From positions 1-64,000 of the forward strand of contig WSYJ01000083.1 in the NCBI GenBank assembly GCA_020186115.1: DNA of 64,000 nt, written 5' to 3'. A program made the translations under genes and the position numbers. Every line of letters starts with the position of its first letter. Within the stretch, counting starts at the first letter, position 1. Shown piece by piece: positions 25,485-38,100 of this stretch. Below the pieces are notes generated by a model. That model was given only the letters and a program-made list of their open reading frames with translations, made no database searches and had not been told where the DNA came from. This stretch comes from Histomonas meleagridis. Lineage: Eukaryota; Parabasalia; Tritrichomonadida; Dientamoebidae.

Positions 25485-28400
25485 ATGGCATATTTAGTAA
25501 TGACTTCCTACTTCGACGAGGCATCACTCTCAGATCTTTTTAAAACTCATACCCTTGCTGCCATTGGTTTCTGTGAGGCAGTCCTTTGTCATCTTAAAGA
25601 ATTTACAACATTTGATGAATTTATAGAATATGTTAAAAAGAACGAACATCTTTCCACATGTCAGAAATCATGGGCAGCTCCAGAACTTGCTATTCATTGT
25701 CATACATGTGAAGAACAAGAACAAAGTTGTATATGTTTTGAATGTTATCTTAATGGAAACCATGAAGGTCATGCAATAATTTTCAAGCCTAATGTAATTG
25801 GAAGCTGTGACTGTGGTGATCTATCACTTTGGAAACAATCAGGTTTTTGTTGTCATCATCAAAATGTTTGTGAACATCCAGAAGAAAAATATCTTGAAAA
25901 AGACATTATGAATATTCTTATTTCTATTTTTACATGTGCATCCAAATACGTACATGAAATTGCCAAAGATAAACCGTCACATTTAATCAAGTTAATTGAC
26001 TGGTTCTTAAAATTTGTTAATCTTGGTGATGGCTGCCGTCGATGTGTTGTCTTAGGCTTTACAAAAAATGATTCATTTTATAATATTTTAAATAATGCGC
26101 TTGACAATAAATTAGCAATCAACAAAAAGATCGTTGAACTTTTTGGATGTCTTTTGATCGACAACGTCTTTTCAGAGTATTTTGCGAATGCCAATTTCCG
26201 ATGTCTTATTACATATATGAAATATTGGTATGAATCACCTGAGAATGAACGGAATTTAACAAATCTTCGACCACTTTCGAGCTTTCTGTTTCATTCTTAT
26301 TCTATGAAACCACTTCAACTTAACATAAATAATCAAAATTTTGATTGGATTTCATTATATATTAAAGTATTAGAATTAACTCGAGAATATAGCCTAAGAA
26401 TGGTTGGGAATGAAAACAAAAATATTTTATTTCCACAATTTGATTTTGCTTTTCTCCATCAAATTATAAATGCTGTTATTCGTATACCAAATGAACATAA
26501 GAATATGATATTACTATTAAACAAAATTACATCAATTTTACTTAAACCTGATGAAAGAGGTATAACAAATATTAATGAAATTACTCAAATACCACATTTT
26601 CCTAATATATTATATAATATTTATATTGGTATTACATTACAAGAAATGGAACATTTAGAAGAAATTGATTCAAAATATTTACTTGAGAAATTTGATAATT
26701 ATTATACTGAATTATATGGAAATGAAAATAATGAACAACTTTTAAAGTGTTCATTATTTGATAATGCGATAATATCAACGAACTTTGAGTCAATATTCTT
26801 CTTAGTTTCAGTATTAGATCATGAAGGCGATAAAATCAAAGAAATACTTCAAACTACAATAAAAGATTTAGACAAATTCTTACAATATGTCTCAATAAAT
26901 TTACAAAGGAATTTAATTTCTATTTATTTTTATAATCATTCAATCATTAATAAATGTTTTGGTTATATTAATTTCTTGGAAATCTTTACAGAACATGGTG
27001 ATTTACATTTTCGTTTATTTGTTTTGTTACAATATTGCGCAGGTTATATCACTAAGAAAGAACAATTCATTAATTGTATTGCTCATACTATTGGTTTATT
27101 TGATGAAAAAATTGAAAAGAAACAATTAATACAATTTGATTTTATATATTTAATTTCGACGTTAATTACTGATCGAATATTAATGCTTAAAGATGATAAG
27201 GCTATTAAATCACAACGATTAGTTAAGAAGCTTTTGTTTAAGCCTCGACCATTCAACGAAATTCAAGACTTATTAAACTTTGGCGAAAAATTAACAGAAG
27301 TTGGCTTTAAATATTATATCGATAATGTTACATCTACTATTCATACATCGAAAGGTAATTTATATCGATTAAAATCTATTGATTTATGGGACCCACTTGC
27401 ACCAGTACATCGAATTAATAAAGTATTAACAGTTTATTCGAAGTATATATCACAAAATCCTGATCAATTAATACCATTTAAACCATTAAACCCCGAAATT
27501 AAAGGATTAGATTTAGTTTCATATTTATTTACTCCCACGTTAATAACAATTATTTATTTAATATTATTAGAGAATAAATCAAATGAAACGAATCAATTAA
27601 TTTTGAATTTATTAATTTTAGCATTCGAAAATAAAGAAAAATCAAATAATGAAATAAACATTAAAGATGAACCAATAAAAGTTAATACTATTGAAGAATT
27701 CATTAATAATATACCAAATAATTTCGAGTCAATTATGAAACAAAAATTCATCTATAAAGATAATGAACCTTATTCATTAATAGATTTAATACATAAATTA
27801 GGAAAAATCGGAAAAATCGCATTAAACAAAATGTCTTTTGTTGATACAGAAACAAATGATGAAGAAGTTCAAGAAGAAAATAATATAAATCATGAAAAAG
27901 CACAAAAGCTTCGTGAAAATATCCTTAATAAGTTTGCACAATTACAACAACACTTTAATCAAAAAGATCAAGAAGAAAATGATAATAATAACGAAGACTT
28001 AAACATTAATCAACAAAAAGATACATGTTGCGTATGTAGTATCAATCAAGAAAATGAAGTTTTATGTTATCCTTCATTCATAATTAAAACTCATTTACCT
28101 TTAGAATTCGATGGCGATAAAGAATGGGATGCCGTTTATGGATTTTCAATATGTAAACATTTATCACATGATGATTGTTTACCAATTAATTGCCCTATCG
28201 ATCGAATGCTTAAGAATTCTTTCATACCGAAACTTGATAATATAAAAGATTTCGAAACAGAGACCGTTAAGGAGACGTTAAGGAAATTTAAACGTATTAT
28301 GGATTTAGATGAAGATGATAATGTTAATATATTAGCTAATTCTTTGACTTCTTTAATTGTTACTTATGAAGTTCGATTAAGATCTAATCCTGCATGTTTA

Positions 28401-29150
28401 GATAATGATAAATATTCAATCATGGCAAGAAATCTTTACTTATGTATTCGACAATTAGTTAAAATGGGTGATGTATTATATGATGAATATACGAAATGGA
28501 CCAATTTTAGACATTTTATTTGTGATTTAATTACTGCAGAAAATCCGAAAGATGAAATCAAGAACATTACGAAAAAGTGCGCGGGTGAATTAAATGGAAA
28601 AGAATTGACGCTGTTTTTAAAGCGTGTTAAGTTAGCAGAACACTTTCTATTGTATAATTCATCAGAACATAACTCATATATTGATTGGGATGAGATTTTA
28701 TCAAATGAGAATTTATGTCATGAATATGAATTTGAATTTAATGGTGAAGAATATACATTTGAACCTTATAAACTTATTAACTTACCAAAGAATTTCTTTA
28801 TGTTGGGTAAAGAGCCATATAATGCATTGAATGAAATTAAAAATTCGCAAACACAATATTACATCTGTTTGCATAATGGAAAAATAATTAAAGAAAACGA
28901 GCGACTAAAGGCTTTGGAAGAAAACGACTATGATCCTGTGCCTTTGATGGCATTGAACATTAAGCATACTGAGCCGTCTTTCGTGTTCGAAAACAGAGGC
29001 CGCGGAATGTTCTACACGCAGGAGCCGTTCTACTTGGACTTCTTGGGCAATCCGGACGTGGGGTTGAACAACATGCACTTGCTCTACTTGTCGGAAGAAG
29101 GATATGAGCATTTTGTGGATAGGTATTTGTCTGCAGATTACATTAGGTAA
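25485..29150 (+). CDS. UBR-box E3 ubiquitin ligase (N-recognin type)
   Basis: 1221 residues. A UBR-type zinc finger at about 57-130 (CQKSW...CHTCEEQEQSCICFECY...GHAIIFKP...GSCDCGD...CCHHQ) binds N-degrons in the N-end rule pathway. A long helical middle follows. A RING-like cluster at about 848-910 (CCVCSINQEN...CKHLSHDDC...CPIDR) would recruit E2. The C-terminal 100 residues (YICLHNGKII...NIKHTEPSFVFENRGRGMF) match the autoinhibitory C-terminus of UBR1/2/PRT6. The order agrees with the family, though it is shorter than animal or yeast UBR1. TAAA overlaps the stop. Codon use shifts to G/C-richer at the last 60 codons. Confidence 0.85.
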   Translation: MAYLVMTSYFDEASLSDLFKTHTLAAIGFCEAVLCHLKEFTTFDEFIEYVKKNEHLSTCQKSWAAPELAIHCHTCEEQEQSCICFECYLNGNHEGHAIIFKPNVIGSCDCGDLSLWKQSGFCCHHQNVCEHPEEKYLEKDIMNILISIFTCASKYVHEIAKDKPSHLIKLIDWFLKFVNLGDGCRRCVVLGFTKNDSFYNILNNALDNKLAINKKIVELFGCLLIDNVFSEYFANANFRCLITYMKYWYESPENERNLTNLRPLSSFLFHSYSMKPLQLNINNQNFDWISLYIKVLELTREYSLRMVGNENKNILFPQFDFAFLHQIINAVIRIPNEHKNMILLLNKITSILLKPDERGITNINEITQIPHFPNILYNIYIGITLQEMEHLEEIDSKYLLEKFDNYYTELYGNENNEQLLKCSLFDNAIISTNFESIFFLVSVLDHEGDKIKEILQTTIKDLDKFLQYVSINLQRNLISIYFYNHSIINKCFGYINFLEIFTEHGDLHFRLFVLLQYCAGYITKKEQFINCIAHTIGLFDEKIEKKQLIQFDFIYLISTLITDRILMLKDDKAIKSQRLVKKLLFKPRPFNEIQDLLNFGEKLTEVGFKYYIDNVTSTIHTSKGNLYRLKSIDLWDPLAPVHRINKVLTVYSKYISQNPDQLIPFKPLNPEIKGLDLVSYLFTPTLITIIYLILLENKSNETNQLILNLLILAFENKEKSNNEINIKDEPIKVNTIEEFINNIPNNFESIMKQKFIYKDNEPYSLIDLIHKLGKIGKIALNKMSFVDTETNDEEVQEENNINHEKAQKLRENILNKFAQLQQHFNQKDQEENDNNNEDLNINQQKDTCCVCSINQENEVLCYPSFIIKTHLPLEFDGDKEWDAVYGFSICKHLSHDDCLPINCPIDRMLKNSFIPKLDNIKDFETETVKETLRKFKRIMDLDEDDNVNILANSLTSLIVTYEVRLRSNPACLDNDKYSIMARNLYLCIRQLVKMGDVLYDEYTKWTNFRHFICDLITAENPKDEIKNITKKCAGELNGKELTLFLKRVKLAEHFLLYNSSEHNSYIDWDEILSNENLCHEYEFEFNGEEYTFEPYKLINLPKNFFMLGKEPYNALNEIKNSQTQYYICLHNGKIIKENERLKALEENDYDPVPLMALNIKHTEPSFVFENRGRGMFYTQEPFYLDFLGNPDVGLNNMHLLYLSEEGYEHFVDRYLSADYIR

Positions 29151-29780
29151 AATAAAAAAAATTCTTCTAATTGTTTTACGAAATTTTGGAGAACTGATAT
29201 TAATATTATGTTTTCGTTACTTATGAAGTTACAGAAGATGTAATTTAGGTTGAATAATCATTGATCAGATCCAATACAATACTTCATTATCGAGTGGTCA
29301 ATAAAGCAGAACCCCCTTAGAATTCATAAGCTGCGTTTCACAAGAAAAAGAAAAAATTTAAAACTTCTCAAGTCAATTGACTTTAGATAAAATTTTTGAC
29401 TTTAGTTAAAATTTTATCAGAAACATTTCAACAAGAACGATGTAAGGTGCATATAAAAATGTGATTTAAAAAATTGAGGTTTCGGTAATTCCGAAATTTT
29501 TGTAAACATATATTTAATGACATATTCACCCGAAAAATAATCATATTTAAAATTAGATAATATAAAACACAATGACACAAGTCACAACATTCTATTTATG
29601 ACTTGAATTTAAAATGTATCTTGTAATAATTTACTAATAATTATTTTACTATTTTTTTTTCGAATCAAATTCATTTTCTTATAGGAAACACAACCCAATT
29701 TTGGTGTGATGGTAAATATAAGATACTAAAGAAATCATCATACCATATGAATTTCGTTTTTTGAACTTGATTCAGATTAA
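29151..29780. other. Gene-free stretch
   Basis: About 630 AT-rich bases between the UBR gene and the end of the ankyrin array. I see no open frame or RNA-like structure beyond short A/T runs. Confidence 0.4.
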
Positions 29781-32700
29781 CTACATTTTTTTGTTATCAA
29801 ATTTACAATTAGATCATTTTCGTTTTCAGTTGCTAAAACAAGTGCTGTTTTAAACAGTCTAATTAGCCTCCAAACATTACTTATAAACGTCCATTTAATA
29901 AAACAAGTATTGTCTTTAACATTAATATCAATTCCTTCTTGTTCAAGAAGTAATTTAACTATTTCTGTATGACCATTATAAGATGCTTTAATAAGTGCTG
30001 TTTTAAATAATTTAAATAATTTCCAAATATTATTTTGAAATATTAAATTTTTAAAATAAATTTTAAATAAAACAAATAAATATTTTTAGGATTAATATCA
30101 ATTCCTTCTTGTTCAAGAAGTAATTTAACGATTTCTATGTGATTATATTCAGATGCAAGCATTAGTGCTGTGTCAAACAGTTTGTGTAATTTCCAAATAT
30201 TATTTTAATATCCAAAATTATTGAAACTAGTATTGTGTAAAGTGAAAAATTATTTTGAACATTTATATCAATTTTTTCTTGTTCAAGTAGTAACTTCACG
30301 AGATTTTTATAACCATTTGATGCTGCATACATTAAAGGTGTCCAAAATAAGATAAATCAATACCAAATTTTAAAATACAATTATAAAATATTAAACAAAA
30401 AAACATCTTTAACATTAATATCAATTCCTTTTTGTATAAGAAGTAATTTGACAAATTCTGTATGACCTTCTTCAGATGCCCAAGTAAGAGCTGTTTGAAA
30501 CAGTTTAAATAATTTCCAAATTATACTTTTAAATATCATTAAATTGGAATAAAAATTGAATCTAAAGATGAAATATTTTTTGCATTAATATCAATTCCTT
30601 TTTCAAGAAGCATTTTAAATATTTTTGTATTTCCATTAATAGATGCATATATATTAGAAGTATTTAATATTTTGAGTAAATTCCAAATATTATTAATAAA
30701 TTTCATATTATTAAAACATACCCAAAATAAAACGAAAAATTATCTTTGATATTAACATCAATATCCTTTTGTTTAAGAAGCAACTTAAATATTTCAGTAT
30801 GATTTTTAACAGCCGCCAAAATAATTGCTGTTTCAAATATTTTATACATATTCCAAATATTATATTGATATATTAAATCTCTAAAATAATTATTTTGTTT
30901 AAACAAAATGAACACATATCTTTACCATTAATATTGTTTACCCTTTGTTCAAGAAGTAATTTAACTATTTCTAGAAAACCTTTTTCAACAGCAAACATAA
31001 GTGCTGTTTTAAATATTTTAAATATTTCTCATATTTTATTTTCAAACAGTAAATTCTTGGTACAATCTTTGATCAAAATTAATTAATATTTTTTATGTTA
31101 ATATTAATTCCTTCTTGTTCAAGAAGTAATTTAACTATTTCTGTATGACCATTTGAAGATGCATACATAAGTGCTGTTTCAAATATTTTATTTAATTTCC
31201 AAATATTATTTCAAAACATTAAATTATTTAAATAAATATTAAACAAAATGAATTAATGTCTTTGATATTTACATTAATACCTTCATGCTCAAGAAGTAAT
31301 TTAACAATTTCTGTATGACCTTTTTCAGATGAAATCATAAGTGCTGTACTAAATAATTTAAATAATTTCCAAATATTATTTTGAAATATACCAAAATTAT
31401 TAAAATAAAATATAAACAAAATAAATAAATATCTTTAGCATTAATATCAATTCCTTCTTGTTCAAGAAGTAATTTAACTATTTCTGTATGACCATTATAA
31501 GATGCTTTAATAAGTGCTGTTTTAAATAATTTCCAAATATTATTTTGAAATATCAAATTATTAAAATAAATATCAAATAAAACAAATAAATATCTTTAGC
31601 ATTAATATCAATTCCTTCTTGTTCAAGAAGTAATTTAACAATTTCTGTATGACCATTATAAGATGCTAATATAAGTGCTGTAAAAAATAATTTAAATAAT
31701 TTCCAAATATTATTTTGAAATATAAAATTAATAAAAAAAATTTTAAATAAAACAAATAAATATTTTTAGGATTAATATCAATTCCTTCTTGTTCAAGAAG
31801 TAATTTAACTATTTCAGTGTGACAATTCCCAGATGCAACCATAAGTGCTGTATAAAATATTTTAAATTATTTTTTAATATTATCATAAAAAAATTTGAAA
31901 CACAATAAATTGATATTCATAACGTTAACATCAATACCAATTTGTTGAAGAAGTAACTTAACTATATTTATGTGACCGTTGTTTGATGCTAAAATAAGTG
32001 CTGTATCAAATCATATAAATAATTTCCAAATATTATTTTGAAATATCAAATTATTCTCATAAATTCTAAATAAAACAAATAAACAGTTTTAGCATTAATA
32101 TCAATTCCTTTTTGTTCAAGCAGTAATTCAACTATTTCTGTATGACCTTCATATGATGCAATTATAAGTGCTGTTTGAAAAAATTTGTGCAATTTCCAAA
32201 TATTATTTTAAAATAAAGAATTATTGAAATAGATATCAAATATCATAAATAAATATTTTTGTAATTAATATCAATTCCTTTTTGTTCAAGCAGTAATCCA
32301 ACTATTTCTGTATGACCTTCATATGATGCAATTATAAGTGATGTTTTAAATATATTGAATAATTTTCAAATATTATTTTGAAATATCAAATTATTAAAAT
32401 AAATTTCAAATAAAACATTTAAATATCTTTAGCATTAATATCAATTCCTTTTTGTTCAAGAAGTAATTCAACAATTTCTATATAACCATATTCAGCTGCT
32501 TTGATGAGTGCTGTATAAAATAATTTAAATAATTTCCAAATATTATTTTGAAATATCAAATTATTAAAATAAATTTCAAATAAAACATTTAAATATCTTT
32601 AGCATTAATATCAATTCCTTCTTGTTCAAGAAGTAATTTAACTATTTCTGTATGACCATTTGAAGATGCATACATAAGTGCTGTTCTAAATGATTTAAAT

Positions 32701-33385
32701 AATTTCTTAATATTCTTTTGAAATCCAAAATTATTATAATAAATATTAAATAAAACAAATAAATATTTTTAGCATTAACATCAATTCCTTCTTGTTCATG
32801 AAGTAATTTAACTATTTCTATGTAACCTTTATCAGATGCTTTCATAAGTGCTGTTTCAAATAATTTGAATAATTTCCAAATATTCATTTGAAATATAAAA
32901 TTATTAAAATAAAATTTAAATAAAACAAATAAATATCTTCGGCATTAACATCAATTTCTTTGTATTTAAGAAGTAATTTGACAATTTCAGTTTTTCCCCA
33001 ATAAGATGCTTCTATAAGTGCTGTATAAAATAATTTAAATAATTTCCAAATATTATTTTGAAATATCAAATTATTAAAATAAATTTCAAATAAAACAAAT
33101 AAATATTTTTAGCATTAATATCAATTCCTTCTTGTTCAAGAAGTAATTCAACAATTTCTGTATGACCATTATAAGATGCTAATATAAGTGCTGTCCAAAA
33201 TAATTTAAATAATTTCCAAATATTATTTTGAAATATAAAATTATTAAAATAAAATTTATCTTTAGCATTAATATCAATTCCTTCTTGTTCAAGAAGTAAT
33301 TTAACGATTTCTGTATGACCATTTAAAGATGCCCAAATAAGTGTTGTCCAAAATAATTAAAATAATTTCCAAATATTATTTTGAA
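29781..33385 (-). repeat. Array of 22 ankyrin units separated by frame-breaking spacers
   Basis: Units recur with a usual period of 170 bp: about 90 bp coding for an ankyrin repeat core (TALIKASYNGHTEIVKLLLEQ-EGIDINAKD) and about 80 bp of AT-rich spacer with stops. Core positions run from about 33337 down to 29838. Measured spacings are mostly 170, with 152, 153, 161, 168, 171, 173 and 176 as exceptions. In the cases I compared, the length change lies in the spacer and the core stays whole. The last unit ends in a stop at 29781-29783. It follows directly on the ankyrin gene 33386-34624. Short frames such as 31335-31556, 32642-32887 and 32884-33069 are single units of this array. Confidence 0.85.
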
Positions 33386-34624
33386 TTACCAAATTATTAA
33401 AATAAAAACAAAATAAAACAAATAAATACTTCTAGCATTTACATCAATACCATTTTCCTCTAAAACATATTTCATAATTTCGGTGTTTCCTGACCATATA
33501 GCGAAAATTAAAATATTTTTGGGAATTTGATTATTATGAAGGAAATATTTTACTAGATATAAGTTACCAAGTTCTGCAGCTTCATTAATAATTCTATTAT
33601 TAATTTCCATCCCTTCTTCTATTAAAAATGTGAATGTTTCATAATTATGATAGTTAATACAATGTCTTCCTAACAATCCTAAACTATTAATTTTTTCAAT
33701 TTTATTTTCATAAATATATTTAAAAATATCATTTCGATGAAATTCAATTGCTGTTTCATATGCACCTTCAAATGATGAATGATTTTGTTCACATAAATGA
33801 ATAATTTCTTCATTTCCACCTGCAACTGCATATTTACCTGTAAAATAAACATCTGAACCATTCATAAGTAAATATTTAAAACATTTTACTGAGCCAAAGA
33901 ATGCAGCATATTCAATTAATGAAACATTTTCTTCATTAATAAATGAACATCTTTCATAAAGTGATGGTTCAACATATTGATTAAAATCAAATTTTGTTTG
34001 TGATGATATTTCTTGAAGTTTTTCGATTTCATCATTTCGAATTATTTTTGCAATTTCATTTGGATTATGTCCTTCTTTAATATATTTCTTATGAAGTTCC
34101 CAATCATTCTTTGAAAGTTCTTCATAACTTTCGTAAAATATTTTGGTTTTTTGATCAGCATAATATTTATTTGAATTTTTTACACTTTTTATTTCTTCTT
34201 CTGACATGTGGTGAATAAAATATAAATTTAGAATAATTTTATCAAGAAAATTATATTCAATTAATTTCTCAAGAAGATAATGTGATTCTTGCGTTATTTT
34301 ACCAAGAAGAAAATCTGTGAATACTTCGAATATTTTTGATTTTATGTTATTATTCACTTCAAAAGTTTCAATTTCTTTTAAAAAACAAATATAAACATCA
34401 GAATCATTCATTTTTATAACAAATGATGTATATATCATTTTGGTAATTATTATATTTAATGATAATGAATAATTTTTATCAAATTTGCTAATTATTAAAT
34501 TTGAAGATAATTTAATATTTTCTTTATTCAATGAGAAAATTATTCCCTTGAATGAATTCAAAATTTCCCATTCATTTTGTATCTTTTGACTTGAGTTTTT
34601 TCCTTTGATTTTGTTATCAGACAC
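33386..34624 (-). CDS. Trichomonad-type ankyrin protein
   Basis: 412 residues. The N-terminal 200 are helical with no ankyrin repeats (SLNKENIKLSSNLIISKFDKNYSLSLN...FFIHHMSEEEIKS), the usual leader of the very large trichomonad ankyrin family. From about 215 on there are degenerate ankyrin repeats (SLIEYAAFFGSVKCFKYLLMNGSD, RIINEAAELGNLYLVKYFLHNNQ, ILIFAIWSGNTEIMKYVLEENGIDVNAR). The frame then runs into the first AT-rich spacer (IYLFYFVFILIIW) and stops. Such proteins are thought to be scaffolds; no partner is known here. It may be the expressed head of the array at 29781-33385. Confidence 0.75.
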   Translation of the reverse strand: MSDNKIKGKNSSQKIQNEWEILNSFKGIIFSLNKENIKLSSNLIISKFDKNYSLSLNIIITKMIYTSFVIKMNDSDVYICFLKEIETFEVNNNIKSKIFEVFTDFLLGKITQESHYLLEKLIEYNFLDKIILNLYFIHHMSEEEIKSVKNSNKYYADQKTKIFYESYEELSKNDWELHKKYIKEGHNPNEIAKIIRNDEIEKLQEISSQTKFDFNQYVEPSLYERCSFINEENVSLIEYAAFFGSVKCFKYLLMNGSDVYFTGKYAVAGGNEEIIHLCEQNHSSFEGAYETAIEFHRNDIFKYIYENKIEKINSLGLLGRHCINYHNYETFTFLIEEGMEINNRIINEAAELGNLYLVKYFLHNNQIPKNILIFAIWSGNTEIMKYVLEENGIDVNARSIYLFYFVFILIIW

Positions 34625-35105
34625 GACAAGGCAAAGTGAAGTGATATAACGTCTTTTACATTCAGAATTTTTGTCGGTTAATCGACTTTTTTATGAAAAA
34701 GTTCTATCGTAATATCACATAAATAAAACTGTTTCATTTGGTATACTATGAAATTTGGTATTTATATGTATACAGACATATCTATAACATGAATTTTTAT
34801 GGCGGATAATCAGATACATAATTTATCTTCAATTTTTTTTGTCCAAAAGATATTTTATCATATTCTTAAAATATAATAATTGATATTACCTTCAAATGTA
34901 TTATTTGGTATAGTGACAAAATTGTTATTTAAATATACCACATTTTTTTAACATGAAAATTTTATTATTCTTATTATTTTCCAATTTCTAATATAAGATT
35001 TTAACTGAATTTGTAACTCATAATATTATAATAAAATTAAAAATTGTTTTATTTTGCTTTTTCGTGAATAATTTGAAATCTCCATACGATGTTAACATAT
35101 TTTTT

Positions 35106-35106
35106 A

Positions 35107-35138
<32 letters not shown>

Positions 35139-35166
35139 AAATAATAATAATAATAATAATAATAAT
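35106..35166. repeat. GAAA and ATA microsatellites
   Basis: About eight AAAG tetranucleotides (35106-35140) followed by about eight AAT/ATA trinucleotides, just before the end of the gene at 35177. The rest of the 550-bp gap 34625-35176 has no visible gene. TTAACCGACAAAA (minus sense, near 34670) is a possible promoter motif for the ankyrin gene. Confidence 0.7.
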
Positions 35167-35176
35167 TAAATAATTT

Positions 35177-38100
35177 TTATTTAGCCTTTTGAACAACTTT
35201 ATTTTTAGGTAAAGAAAACAAAGTTATCAAATCGACGATTTGATCGAATTCATTATTATCCAATGAACCCAAAGCCAATTGTTTCAAGAACTTCAAGAAT
35301 TCCGCCATACCGAAGTTACACGGTCCGTCACTTACAGCCAAAATTGGCTGAAATATAAACTTCAGCAACTTCAAATGCTTAATTTTATCTTTTGTCTTAT
35401 CGACGAACTTTAATGCGTTCAACGCCATTGAAACGTAATGTGTTGAAATTTGTTCATATGCGTAAAATAAAGACATTAAAGAAGCGAATAACGCTTCGTA
35501 ATCGATGTCTTTATAAGAGTTTAATATTAAAACGGAAACAATTCCTGAAACTCGATGTTGAACATTTTGATCTTCTGAGAAAAGTAATGGAACTAATGAA
35601 TAAAATGAAATCGGACCTTCTTTAATGAAAATTTTTGGGTTATTTTGTCTTTTTGCAATTTCGCCAATAATATTTAATATTTGTATAGAGTTTAATTGTT
35701 TTTTATTTGTTTCGATAAGATTTGATAATACGTATAATATATTATTATAATAATTATTAATATTCTTTGGATTAATACGTATAATTGTTATGATTATTAT
35801 TAAAAATGTATTAATTTCTTTGCTGGAGATAGTGAGTAAAGAACTTAATGTGTTTTTAAGTATTTTTATTATATATTCTTCATTTAATGTTGAAAGTATT
35901 TTTAATGAAAAGAAATTCGGATTATTAATATATATATAATTAATTAAATCATATGATATCTCATTATTAATTAATAAGTTATATAATTTTTCTTGAATGT
36001 TTTGTTTTAATGCTTTCATTTCATTTGTACATGAATTTTCATCAATGAATAACATTACATTAATAATTATTACTATTAATGGCTTCATATATATTATATT
36101 ATTATTTAATGTAAATAATAAATTAATAAATGAAATTAATATCTTAAAATCAGTTAAATATTTTAATGAACGTCCAATAATAGAAATTGTTTCTATATAT
36201 TGTTCTTCAGTAGAAAATTCGATTTTCGGTGGTAAAGGAATTCCAATTATCGAAAACAAATCAATTTTATTAATTACACTTAAAGATATATCATAAGGAA
36301 TTTGATTATTTTTCATGTAATTCACAAAAATTAAAAATATTATAATCAAAAACAAAATTTGTGATTTTTCTTCATATGAAATTATTTCAACATTTATATT
36401 CTTTAAATAAATATTTAATATATTTAAAAGTTTCCTAAGAATTATGAAATTAATTTTCTTTAAATTTTTCGATTTAGTAATTTCGATTGTCGTTTTATAT
36501 AACATTTGAAATATTTGTTTTGTATAACTTTGTATAAATTGTGGTAAATAATTATAATAAAATTCGCCATCATTTGCATCTAATAATTGTAAATAAAACT
36601 TTGATAAATTTGTCTTTGAAAATAAATCAAGCGCTTTATAGTATTGTTGAATAATTGGGAAATCTGCAACTAATTTCATATCTTTACAATGTTGAAATAT
36701 TAATTTGATTATTTTAGAATCAAAATAATTTTTAGGATTAATTTGTATAATATAATTTGTTAATAATGAAATAGAAAATTCACTTTTGTTACCAATTGGA
36801 ATTTCTAAAAATTTTGTTATTAATAATTTTGGATTTGAAATTTTATTCGATAATTCAATTAAATAAGGTTTAACTAATGTAATAAAATCAAATGTAAAAA
36901 CTTTTGGTAATTTTTCGACATCAATTTCTGAATTAATTAAATAAAGTTTAGTTAATAAAGTAATACAAATCTTTGAAATATTAATGTTTGGATTAAACAT
37001 ATTTTGGATTAAATAAAATTCGATTCCAATATATTTACCATTTTCAAAATTATTTATATAATAAGTTCTTTCAAGTGATTGAAATATTTGTAAATTTATA
37101 TTTGCGCTATTAGAAAATATTTTTTCTAATTCAGTTAAATATAAATTTAATGTAATACTTCTAAATTCAGGTGAAAACAATGAATTCTCTATAGAGTTTT
37201 CTTCTTTAATATCAGCTTTTATTAATATATTTAACCAAACTTGACAAGTTTGAATAATTAAACTTTTAGGAATTTCTTTTGAATGAATTAAAATCAATTT
37301 TAATAATTTCGAAAAATTATTTAAATCATATCTTGAATATTGTTTTAACATTTTTGTTAATAAGGTATTTAAATCTTGTTTATCAGTAAGATTTTCAAGT
37401 ATTGATACAACACATTTACATACATATTCAGTATCTTCATTTTCTAATGGTAATGAAAGTAATAATAATTCATATAATGAAGAAGAAAATGGTAAATATT
37501 TCGATATCTTAATTAATGTTTGTCTAATTATATTCTTTCGTTTAGTTTTATCTTTTGAATTAGAAGATAATAATTGACTTAAAAATGATTTTTGTTCATT
37601 TTCAGGATCATTCTTTAAATAATATTTCGCTTCTTGATAAAATGATTGAGGAAATGCACAACCATATAAAGACAAAAACATTTTTAATTTATTATCTTCA
37701 AACTTAGAAATAATCGATCGAAATATTTTTATGTCATCAGTAATTGAAGCTAATGAATATGCATAAATAGTAAATCCATTACTAATTTTATCAAGTAATA
37801 TTTTTATAAATTGTTCTTTTAATTCGGGGATTGATACCCAATCTCTAATTACTATAGAATAACAAAAATTAATATCAGAAGAAAATTCTTCGGATTTTTG
37901 ATAATTAAATATTTCATATTCTTTATTATGAAGATTATTAATTTCTTCATCTTCATTTGTTAAATTTGATTCTTTTTTATTAATATTTTTTTCGGATGTT
38001 ATCATCGAATAATGTAAATAATCACAAAACATTCGTAAGCCAATAGATATATGAGAATCAAAATTAAAACGTGTTGAAACTAATAATAGGAATACTTCTT

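Noticed and set aside
29781-33385. Ankyrin spacers as ordinary GT-AG introns
   Set aside because: The only GT in the common spacer (TTGTTTTATTTG) with the CAG before CACTT gives a 76-base excision that leaves the next unit out of frame, and at least one short spacer (near 33240) has no GT at all. Unusual splicing is not excluded, but standard splicing is.
29781-33385. CRISPR array
   Set aside because: The period is regular, but the repeats are coding ankyrin cores with variation, the host is eukaryotic, and the spacers are similar to each other.
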